Assembly: GCA_002085355.1 (NCBI GenBank)
Contig: NATN01000158.1
Coordinates: 1-6,562 of the forward strand
Length of the DNA stretch: 6,562 nucleotides
Source: Candidatus Zhuqueibacterota bacterium 4484_87
GTDB taxonomy: Bacteria > Zhuqueibacterota > Zhuqueibacteria > Thermofontimicrobiales > Thermofontimicrobiaceae
Direction of reading: 5' to 3'
Part shown: positions 1-4,798 of the stretch, piece after piece
Layout: every line of letters begins with the position of its first letter
How positions within the stretch are numbered: position 1 is the first letter of the stretch
Notes under the pieces: generated by a model
Told to the model about the DNA's origin: nothing
The model's database searches: none
What the model saw: the letters and a program-made list of their open reading frames with translations, nothing else
Translations under genes and position numbers: made by a program

Positions 1-522
1 GCCGCCGCTTTTATGAATCAGCGCTGTATTTTTCACCGTTTCAAAGATGCTATCCATGGAGTCATCTACGGGAAGCACAAAACATGCGGATAGCTGTCCC
101 AATCGCCTTCCCGCGTTCATCAATGTCGGCGAATTGGGAATGAATTCCAACGACGCCAATATGCGATAAAATTTTTCCGCTGTCTCGCGGACATCCGCAT
201 CGGGGTTGTATATGCTGTCTGCTGAAGCAATGAAATTTGCTACACGCCAAAAAAGTTGCTCCGGCGTTTCAATGACCTTGCCCTGTTCATCTTTCATTAA
301 ATAACGCCGATTCAACACCGTTAACGCGTTGTTCGTTAATTTTATTTCCGGAAGCGACACGTTTTTCTCCGATTCTTGTGAACTGCCCGTCTCATCGGCT
401 GATGCTTCTGCTAACAGATTTCTGGAGTCTGTATTGGGAATTTCTCCAGAGATAGCTTCGCGCGCCGCAATGTCGGCGAATAAATTCAAGGTGCGGGAAT
501 TCTTCGATACAGTAGCTGACAT
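1..522 (-). CDS. nrdJ: Adenosylcobalamin-dependent (class II) ribonucleotide reductase, N-terminal part, runs off the left edge
   Basis: Reading the - strand from ATG at 522-520 gives 174 uninterrupted codons to the window edge, so the gene is partial and most of the catalytic barrel lies outside. Class II RNRs reduce ribonucleotides to deoxyribonucleotides in the cytoplasm using coenzyme B12, without oxygen dependence. Seen: a poorly conserved Ser/Glu-rich stretch (residues about 1-57), then the family-typical start of the conserved region (LPEIKLTNNALTVLNRRYL at 57-75, ETPEQLFWRVA at 85-95), FIPNSPTLMNAG (127-138), LGQLSACFVLPVDDSM (141-156) and NTALIHKSGG (165-174). Cys147 in SACF matches the first cysteine of the redox pair that reduces substrate. 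The 522 start is preferred because GAGG lies 6 nt upstream. An in-frame ATG at 534-532 has a worse-placed Shine-Dalgarno. The N terminus shows no ATP-cone-like motif. Family assignment is firm; the choice of class II rests on the NSPTLMNAG/SACFVLP/IHKSGG signature. Confidence 0.93.
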   Translation of the reverse strand, partial: MSATVSKNSRTLNLFADIAAREAISGEIPNTDSRNLLAEASADETGSSQESEKNVSLPEIKLTNNALTVLNRRYLMKDEQGKVIETPEQLFWRVANFIASADSIYNPDADVRETAEKFYRILASLEFIPNSPTLMNAGRRLGQLSACFVLPVDDSMDSIFETVKNTALIHKSGG

Positions 523-528
523 AATCTT

Positions 529-532
529 CCTC
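529..532 (-). promoter_or_regulatory. Shine-Dalgarno of nrdJ
   Basis: On the - strand GAGG (532-529) lies 6 nt before the ATG at 522-520. This decides the start in favour of 522 over the in-frame ATG at 534-532, whose only purine-rich stretch (CAGGAA) directly abuts it. Confidence 0.6.
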
Positions 533-596
533 ATTTCCTGCTGTTTTCGATTTTTTTTTGCGTTTAATTTGATTAGAAAAGGACAAAAGCAGAAGT

Positions 597-625
597 AATA
601 TACAATTATTAGCAATAAATGTCAA
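597..625 (-). promoter_or_regulatory. Predicted sigma70-type promoter of nrdJ
   Basis: On the - strand a perfect -35 TTGACA (625-620) is followed after 17 bp by TATATT (602-597), one mismatch from the consensus -10. Transcription would start near 590, giving an untranslated leader of about 68 nt before the nrdJ ATG at 522. The operator-like pair at 644-690 lies about 18 bp upstream of the -35. Sequence match only; chance matches occur in AT-rich DNA, but the perfect -35 and ideal spacing make this a good candidate. Confidence 0.65.
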
Positions 626-643
626 GAACTTTTTTGATTTTTT

Positions 644-690
644 TTACAATATTTTGTATGTTTTTTCAACAAGCATACTATATGTTGTGT
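644..690 (-). promoter_or_regulatory. Predicted tandem NrdR boxes (operator of nrdJ)
   Basis: NrdR is a widespread zinc-finger/ATP-cone repressor of ribonucleotide reductase genes; its sites are paired 16-bp palindromes near ACACwATATaTwGTGT, typically about three helical turns apart. Seen here: on the - strand ACACAACATATAGTAT (690-675) matches this pattern at 14 of 16 positions. A second site, TTACAATATTTTGTAT in + strand orientation (644-659), matches at 12 of 16. Their starts are exactly 31 bp apart, with a 15-bp spacer, which is the classic arrangement. They lie upstream of nrdJ, the expected target. The nrdR gene itself is not in the window. The consensus is recalled from memory and no matrix score was computed. 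Confidence 0.7.
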
Positions 691-704
691 ATATCTTTAA
701 TCAA
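677..704 (-). promoter_or_regulatory. Possible second nrdJ promoter overlapping an NrdR box
   Basis: On the - strand TTGATT (704-699) and TATAGT (682-677) are separated by 16 bp. The -10 falls inside the stronger NrdR-like box, so repressor binding would directly block RNA polymerase, the usual geometry for NrdR. The matches are weaker than those of the promoter at 597-625 and could be coincidental. Confidence 0.25.
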
Positions 705-753
705 TAAATTTCTTAAAGTTAGCTCAAATTCATGGTTTCGGGGGAAAATTTTC

Positions 754-782
754 TTGACTTGTTATCAAATTATCTGTATATT
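754..782 (+). promoter_or_regulatory. Predicted sigma70-type promoter of the rib operon
   Basis: TTGACT (754-759) and TATATT (777-782) are separated by exactly 17 bp, each one mismatch from the -35 and -10 consensus. Transcription would begin near 789, leaving a leader of about 150 nt before the ribD GTG at 940. That leader contains the hairpin at 801-838. It is the best promoter match on the + strand in the spacer. Confidence 0.55.
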
Positions 783-800
783 CAATTTTAAAATAATGGA

Positions 801-838
801 ATAAAGAATCCAGCAAGTACGAGCTTTATCGCTGGATT
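801..838 (+). promoter_or_regulatory. Structured element in the rib operon leader (interleaved inverted repeats)
   Basis: AATCCAGC (807-814) is perfectly complementary to GCTGGATT (831-838), an 8-bp stem with a 16-nt loop. A second repeat, ATAAAG (801-806) and CTTTAT (824-829), is interleaved with it, so the order is A-B-A'-B'. With 0 and 1 nt as crossing loops the two stems probably cannot form together as an ordinary pseudoknot and are better read as alternatives. There is no T-run after the stem on the + strand, so it is not a simple terminator. It sits in the predicted untranslated leader of an operon often controlled by an FMN riboswitch, but it does not resemble that element. Function unknown. 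Confidence 0.4.
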
Positions 839-892
839 AATAAACACGGCAACAATTTATTTATATTACAGTTAAACATATTTAATATTTTC

Positions 893-921
893 TTGAGTTT
901 CGGCTATTTTGTTAATATAGA
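893..921 (+). promoter_or_regulatory. Possible ribD-proximal promoter
   Basis: TTGAGT (893-898) and TATAGA (916-921) are 17 bp apart. A start near 928 would give a nearly leaderless transcript that bypasses the structured leader. The -10 matches only 4 of 6 positions, so this is weaker than the candidate at 754-782. Confidence 0.25.
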
Positions 922-928
922 AAGGTAC

Positions 929-943
929 ATGGTTTTAGCGTGA
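929..943 (+). other. Four-codon leader minicistron overlapping the ribD start
   Basis: ATG GTT TTA GCG TGA (MVLA, stop) ends inside the ribD start: the sequence GTGA at 940-943 holds both the ribD GTG and the minicistron TGA. AAAGG (921-925) is only 3 nt from the ATG but 14 nt from the GTG, poor spacing for either. Ribosomes ending on the minicistron could re-initiate at the overlapping GTG. This is an inference from geometry only and could be accidental. Confidence 0.25.
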
Positions 944-2049
944 GCTATGAGACAGACAAAAAATTCATTCGTGAGACTTTAAAATTAGCCCGTAAAGGAA
1001 AAGGTAAAGTTCAACCCAACCCTTTGGTCGGGTCAATTATAGTGAAAAATGGCGAGATTATCGGGAAAGGCTATCACGCCTGCTTCGGTAAAGAACATGC
1101 AGAAGTGGCTGCACTGAGAAATGCGGGAGAAAATGCGCGCGACGCCACGTTGTACGTAAATCTGGAACCGTGCTGTCATCACGGCAAAACCCCTCCGTGT
1201 ACTGATGCCATAATCCGCGCCGGAATCAAACGAGTCGTCGTCGGCATGGTGGATCCTAACCCGCTGGTGAATATGCAGGGAATTGAAACTTTGCGCCGTG
1301 CCGGAATCGAAGTGACTTACGGCGTCGAACAACAAGCCTGTGAAAATTTGAATCGCGTTTTTGTAAAATACATCCAAAGGAAGTTGCCGTACGTGACGTT
1401 AAAAATTGCACAAACTCTTGATGGCAGAATTGCTACTTCCACGGGACATTCGCAATGGATTACATCGGAGCCAGCGAGAAAGTTAGCGCACAAACTGAGG
1501 GCAATCAATGACGCCATTATCGTCGGCATCGGTACTGTGCTGGCGGATGACCCGCAGTTGACGGTGCGAATGGCTCGGGGAAAAAATCCGATACGAATCG
1601 TAATAGACAGCAGGTTGCGAATGCCGTTGAATTGCAAAATCTTGAATGACAGTCAGACGCATCAAACAATCGTTGCTACGATTTCAGAAGAAACCCCGAA
1701 AATTGAGGCCATCAAATCCACCGGGGCGCATGTCTGGCAATTCCAGCCGGACACAGACGGCAAAGTGCCATTAGGTGCACTGTTGAAAAAAATCGCCCAG
1801 GCGCACATGAGTTCGGTCTTGATCGAAGGAGGCGCAGAACTTGCTACTTCATTTCTAAAATTGCAACTGGTCGATCATATTTTCGTGGCGTTGGCGCCAA
1901 AAATTCTTGGTCAGGGCAAAGAAGCCATCGGCGATCTAAACATTGCTTCTGTAGATGAAAGTTTGCAATTGACCAACTGGAAATTAAAAAAACTTGGTCC
2001 CGACATCATTGTTGAAGGCGATATTTTGTATCCTGATAATGGTGAATAG
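940..2049 (+). CDS. ribD: Bifunctional riboflavin biosynthesis protein RibD (pyrimidine deaminase / pyrimidine reductase)
   Basis: Cytoplasmic enzyme of 369 residues, normal for the family. The N-terminal half deaminates 2,5-diamino-6-ribosylamino-4(3H)-pyrimidinone 5'-phosphate; the C-terminal half reduces the ribosyl side chain to ribityl with NADPH. Deaminase domain about 1-146: PNPLVG (26-31), HAEVAAL (53-59) with zinc ligand His53 and proton-shuttling Glu55, then PCCHHGKTPPC (77-87) with zinc ligands Cys78 and Cys87. Reductase domain about 150-365: LKIAQTLDGRIA (154-165), WITSEPAR (173-180), VGIGTVLADDPQLTVR (195-210) and LIEGGAELATSFL (294-306). The start is GTG; no in-frame ATG lies upstream and the N terminus aligns with family expectation. 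One small oddity is VNMQG (110-114), where most relatives I recall have a V-x-G-x-G sequence. First gene of the rib operon, 50 bp before ribE. Confidence 0.96.
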   Translation: MSYETDKKFIRETLKLARKGKGKVQPNPLVGSIIVKNGEIIGKGYHACFGKEHAEVAALRNAGENARDATLYVNLEPCCHHGKTPPCTDAIIRAGIKRVVVGMVDPNPLVNMQGIETLRRAGIEVTYGVEQQACENLNRVFVKYIQRKLPYVTLKIAQTLDGRIATSTGHSQWITSEPARKLAHKLRAINDAIIVGIGTVLADDPQLTVRMARGKNPIRIVIDSRLRMPLNCKILNDSQTHQTIVATISEETPKIEAIKSTGAHVWQFQPDTDGKVPLGALLKKIAQAHMSSVLIEGGAELATSFLKLQLVDHIFVALAPKILGQGKEAIGDLNIASVDESLQLTNWKLKKLGPDIIVEGDILYPDNGE

Positions 2050-2099
2050 CCAGCATCGCCATAAAAAAAATAAACCGTCATCATTAATTGAGCAAAAAA

Positions 2100-2738
2100 A
2101 TGTTCACCGGATTAATCGAAGAAATTGGCACAATTCGCTCCGTTCGATCATCAGCGGAGAAAAAAACTTTTGAAATTTCTGCAGCACATGTTCTGGACGA
2201 CCTGAAAATTGATCACAGCATTGCCGTGAACGGTGTTTGCCTTACTGTCACTCAGCTCAAACCCGACGGTTTTTTCGCTGACGCAGTGGAGGAAACACTC
2301 AATCGGTCCACTCTGCGTTATCTAAAAGAAAATGACGCTGTCAACCTTGAACGCGCGATGCGCTTATCCGACCGCCTGGGCGGGCACATTGTCCAGGGAC
2401 ACGTTGACGGGATCGGCAAAATAATCCGCATTGATCAAAACGGGCAGGGAGCTACTTTAGAAATTGAAATTCCCGACGAATTGGGAAAATATACCATTCC
2501 CAAAGGGTCTATCGCCATAAACGGAGTGAGCCTGACTATCGCTAAAAAAAACAAAGCTCATCTCCAAATTGCAGTCATTCCTCACACTTGGCAAAACACG
2601 ACCTTCCGCTTCTGCCGTCTCGGCGATTCGATGAACATTGAAGTTGATTTTTTTGCCAAATATATTGAACAATTTTTTTCTCAATCGAGTAAAACAACAA
2701 TCACCTTGAACTGGCTCAAAGAACAAGGATTTGATTGA
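2100..2738 (+). CDS. ribE: Riboflavin synthase, alpha subunit
   Basis: Catalyses dismutation of two 6,7-dimethyl-8-ribityllumazine molecules into riboflavin and 5-amino-6-ribitylaminouracil, the last step of the pathway; the enzyme is a soluble trimer. The protein is 212 residues from ATG 2100, typical length. An in-frame TTG at 2088 would add four residues (MSKK), but MFTGLIEE is the nearly invariant N terminus of the family, so 2100 is chosen. Two lumazine-binding repeats are visible: VNGVCLTV (43-50) in the first and INGVSLTI (140-147) in the second, with GGHIVQGHVDG (94-104) at the junction. Cys47, His101, Ser144 and Asp183 (in EVDFFAKYIE) line up with residues implicated in catalysis in the E. 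coli enzyme. The Shine-Dalgarno is weak to absent (AT/A-rich upstream). Some call this gene ribC. Follows ribD by 50 bp without a terminator. Confidence 0.95.
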   Translation: MFTGLIEEIGTIRSVRSSAEKKTFEISAAHVLDDLKIDHSIAVNGVCLTVTQLKPDGFFADAVEETLNRSTLRYLKENDAVNLERAMRLSDRLGGHIVQGHVDGIGKIIRIDQNGQGATLEIEIPDELGKYTIPKGSIAINGVSLTIAKKNKAHLQIAVIPHTWQNTTFRFCRLGDSMNIEVDFFAKYIEQFFSQSSKTTITLNWLKEQGFD

Positions 2739-2827
2739 AATTTTAAACTAAATAATTCTTTCATAATAAGCAATTCTTTGAAAAAGTGCAAACTCAATAA
2801 ATTTTAACTTATGAGATAAAATAAAAA

Positions 2828-4066
2828 ATGTCTGAATTTAACACAATTGAAGAAGCAATAGAAGATTTTCGTAACGGCAAAATATTAATTGTCGTTGATG
2901 ATGAAGACCGCGAAAACGAAGGCGACTTCATCATGGCAGCAACCAAAGTGACGCCAGAAGCAATAAATTTCATGGCAATCTACGGCAGAGGATTGATTTG
3001 CGTACCTCTGACGCAGGCGAGATTGGATGAATTGGATCTGGAAGCCATGGTGCAAAAAAATACAGCGCACCACGGCACACAATTCACAGTTTCTGTGGAT
3101 GCAAAGAAAAATACGACCACAGGAATTTCCGCCCATGATCGCGCCGTGACTATCAAAGCTCTGGTCGATGCAGAGACAAAACCTTCGGATCTGGCTCGCC
3201 CCGGACATATTTTTCCCATCAAAGCTGAGCCCGGCGGAGTTTTGAGCCGTGCCGGACACACCGAAGCAGTCGTTGACCTGGCCCGTATAGCGGGATTGTA
3301 TCCTGCCGGCGTGTTGTGCGAAATCATGGACGACGATGGCAGCATGGCGCGCGTGCCCAAGCTGATGAAAATCGCCAAACAGCATAACTTAAAAATTATC
3401 ACTATCCGCGATTTGATCGAATACCGCAGGCGAAAAGACAAGCTGGTCACACGGCGCGCTGTGGCAAATTTTCCTACAAAGTACGGACATTTCACACTTT
3501 ATCTTTACGAGAGCGCTGTTGATGAACACCATCATCTGGCAATTGTCAAAGGCGATGTGAATACTGAAGAGCCGGTTGTGGTGCGCGTGCATTCGCAATG
3601 TCTCACCGGTGACATTTTAGGCTCACTGCGCTGTGATTGCGGGGATCAGTTGCACTATGCGCTGCGCATGATCGAAAAAGAAGGTCGCGGCGTTGTCCTT
3701 TACATGCGTCAGGAGGGTCGCGGCATCGGCCTTGCCAATAAAATTCTGGCTTACGAACTTCAAGATAAAGGGCTGGACACGGTCGAAGCAAATGAAAAAT
3801 TGGGTTTCAAAGCGGACCTGCGCGATTATGGCATTGGCGCCCAAATTTTGGTCGATCTGGGTGTGCGCAATATTCGCTTGCTGACCAACAATCCGAAAAA
3901 AATTGTCGGTCTGCAGGGATATGGTTTGAATATCGTTGAACGACTGCCCATTGAAATTCAGCCCAATGAAGTGAATGCGTTTTATCTCGAGACTAAACGA
4001 GACAAATTAGGTCATCTGATTTTGAATGGCGATAAATGCGAAACATCTGCCGAACCCAAAAAATAA
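2828..4066 (+). CDS. ribBA: Bifunctional 3,4-dihydroxy-2-butanone-4-phosphate synthase / GTP cyclohydrolase II
   Basis: The 412-residue fusion performs both entry reactions of the pathway: ribulose-5-phosphate to DHBP plus formate, and GTP to the diaminopyrimidine phosphate plus formate and pyrophosphate. RibB half (about 1-205): DDEDRENEGD (24-33, metal and substrate binding), GISAHDRA (99-106), RPGHIFPI (124-131), RAGHTEAVVDLA (141-152) and a CEI-type motif at 164-166. RibA half (about 208-405): VRVHSQCLTGD (252-262) with zinc ligand Cys258, then LRCDCG (267-272) with Cys269 and Cys271, MRQEGRGIGLANKI (293-306), LRDYGIGAQIL (331-341) and LLTNNPKK (351-358). Motifs of both halves are intact, so I expect both to be active. 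ATG 2828 gives the expected N terminus, but only a weak purine stretch (GAGA, about 2813-2816) precedes it. It lies 89 bp after ribE and 62 bp before ribH on the same strand. Confidence 0.96.
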   Translation: MSEFNTIEEAIEDFRNGKILIVVDDEDRENEGDFIMAATKVTPEAINFMAIYGRGLICVPLTQARLDELDLEAMVQKNTAHHGTQFTVSVDAKKNTTTGISAHDRAVTIKALVDAETKPSDLARPGHIFPIKAEPGGVLSRAGHTEAVVDLARIAGLYPAGVLCEIMDDDGSMARVPKLMKIAKQHNLKIITIRDLIEYRRRKDKLVTRRAVANFPTKYGHFTLYLYESAVDEHHHLAIVKGDVNTEEPVVVRVHSQCLTGDILGSLRCDCGDQLHYALRMIEKEGRGVVLYMRQEGRGIGLANKILAYELQDKGLDTVEANEKLGFKADLRDYGIGAQILVDLGVRNIRLLTNNPKKIVGLQGYGLNIVERLPIEIQPNEVNAFYLETKRDKLGHLILNGDKCETSAEPKK

Positions 4067-4119
4067 AAATTTTAACGTAACCGCTATCTGGTAAATAGAA
4101 ACTTTAAATATAAATTTCC

Positions 4120-4124
4120 GGAGG
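4120..4124 (+). promoter_or_regulatory. Strong Shine-Dalgarno of ribH
   Basis: GGAGG at 4120-4124, 4 nt before the ATG at 4129, is the strongest ribosome-binding sequence in the window. The preceding rib genes have weak or badly spaced sites. Confidence 0.75.
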
Positions 4125-4128
4125 ATTT

Positions 4129-4599
4129 ATGCCGAAAATAATCGAAGGCAAATTCATTGGCAAAAATAAAAAGATCGGCATCGTTGTCAGCCGATTCAAC
4201 GAATTCATTTCCAAAAAACTGGTTGACGGGGCATTAGACTGCTTGAGTCGCCATCAGACAGGTGATGAAGACATTGATATTGCCTGGGTGCCTGGATCGT
4301 TTGAAATTCCTTTGGCAGCCCTGAAAATGGCTCAATCAAAAAAATATGACGCCGTCATCTGCCTCGGCACGCTCATCCGCGGCGCAACGCCTCATTTTAA
4401 CTACATCGCTGCAGAAGTGACCAAAGGCATCGCTCAAATCAATCTGCAAACCGGCATCCCCACTGTTTATGGCATTATCACTGCCGACACTATCGAACAA
4501 GCCATCGAACGCGCCGGCACCAAAGCAGGCAACAAAGGCTGGGATGCTGCCATGAGTGCGCTGGAAATGGCAGAATTAGTGAATGAAATTGAGAAATAA
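4129..4599 (+). CDS. ribH: 6,7-dimethyl-8-ribityllumazine synthase
   Basis: Condenses 5-amino-6-ribitylaminouracil with 3,4-dihydroxy-2-butanone-4-phosphate to give the lumazine that RibE turns into riboflavin; family members assemble as pentamers or 60-mer icosahedral shells. The 156-residue length is typical. Motifs in order: SRFNEFI (21-27, aromatic substrate-stacking region), WVPGSFEIP (53-61), CLGTLIRGATPHFNYIA (78-94) with His89 matching the catalytic histidine, YGIITADTIEQAIERAG (114-130), and TKAGNKGWDAA (131-141), the phosphate-site region. ATPHFNY replaces the commoner ATTHFDY-like form, a conservative variation. Last gene of the operon, led by a strong GGAGG. No clear intrinsic terminator follows. 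Confidence 0.96.
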   Translation: MPKIIEGKFIGKNKKIGIVVSRFNEFISKKLVDGALDCLSRHQTGDEDIDIAWVPGSFEIPLAALKMAQSKKYDAVICLGTLIRGATPHFNYIAAEVTKGIAQINLQTGIPTVYGIITADTIEQAIERAGTKAGNKGWDAAMSALEMAELVNEIEK

Positions 4600-4775
4600 T
4601 TCGGGATTCGCTGTTTGCCAGAAAAAGTGCGGGGTTTGAAGTTCTGTGGTGGTAATGAGAGCTGAACAATCAGAAATTTCCATTTTGACTAGCGATAGCT
4701 AACCACGGGCACAAGTTGCTCCGAAACCAACGCGAACGGGAATTCAAAATTTAAAACAAAATACGGTTTCATTTT
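4600..4775 (+). other. Spacer between ribH and the propeller gene, no recognised feature
   Basis: This 176-bp spacer is less AT-rich than the other spacers in its central part (about 4690-4740). I saw no convincing open frame, no stem with T-run that would end the rib transcript, and no good promoter: TTGACT at 4685-4690 has no matching -10. Only very short inverted repeats occur (GTGGT near 4647 with ACCAC near 4702). Read-through from the rib operon into the next gene cannot be excluded. Confidence 0.5.
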
Positions 4776-4798
4776 ATGAAAATAAAATTGATTTTATT
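4771..4798 (+). repeat. Overlapping AT-only inverted repeats over the start codon of the propeller gene
   Basis: ATTTTAT (4771-4777) can pair with ATAAAAT (4782-4788) across a GAAA loop, placing the first two bases of the ATG in the stem. Alternatively AATAAAAT (4781-4788) can pair with ATTTTATT (4791-4798), leaving the ATG free. The stems contain only A-U pairs and are weak. Part of the pattern follows from Lys/Ile/Leu codons of a signal peptide. Confidence 0.3.

Larger units (their letters stand above)
523..939. other. AT-rich divergent intergenic region between nrdJ and the rib operon
   Basis: This 417-bp spacer is strongly AT-rich compared with the flanking genes and separates two divergently transcribed units. 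It holds the promoters, the NrdR-like operator and the rib leader listed separately. I looked for the conserved blocks of the FMN riboswitch (such as GGGGCAGGGTG and CCGACCGG) and of the cobalamin riboswitch (such as GCCACTG) on both strands and saw none. A 61-codon open frame at 619-804 (+) runs through the operator and promoter sequences and looks like low-complexity AT-rich DNA, not a gene. Confidence 0.8.

Noticed and set aside
523..600. Cobalamin riboswitch upstream of the B12-dependent nrdJ
   Set aside because: The predicted leader is only about 68 nt, AT-rich, and lacks the B12-box; too short for this riboswitch.
329..625. Open frames on both strands (329-598 + and 392-625 -) overlapping the start of nrdJ
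   Set aside because: The nrdJ frame on the - strand carries family motifs through this region; these are out-of-frame shadows.
619..804. 61-codon + strand open frame in the nrdJ-ribD spacer (Phe/Ile-rich, membrane-like)
   Set aside because: It overlaps the predicted NrdR boxes and both promoters, lies in very AT-rich low-complexity DNA, has no Shine-Dalgarno and no recognisable family; hydrophobic codons are expected from T-rich sequence.
806..838. Hairpin read as an intrinsic terminator
   Set aside because: On the + strand no T-run follows. On the - strand the following sequence is only moderately T-rich and there is no gene upstream in that direction for it to end.
789..939. FMN riboswitch upstream of ribD
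   Set aside because: Expected from gene context, but none of the strongly conserved RFN blocks is present; the leader is AT-rich apart from one hairpin.
2088..2099. TTG at 2088 as the ribE start (adding MSKK)
   Set aside because: Riboflavin synthase almost always begins with MFTG, which matches the ATG at 2100.
2777..2805. Bacteroidota-style promoter (TTTG, 17 bp, TAAATTTT) between ribE and ribBA
   Set aside because: Spacing is shorter than usual for that promoter type, the -7 element is imperfect, and the AT-rich spacer makes chance matches likely; ribBA fits as an operon member.
2885..3495. Two - strand open frames of 166 and 171 codons within ribBA
   Set aside because: They lie opposite the conserved RibB half of ribBA, their products are Cys/His- or Ser-rich with no recognisable motif, and the + strand frame is unambiguous.
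4655..4702. 15-codon frame after a GGTGG sequence in the ribH-propeller spacer
   Set aside because: Too short, no recognisable product, and no sign of coding constraint.
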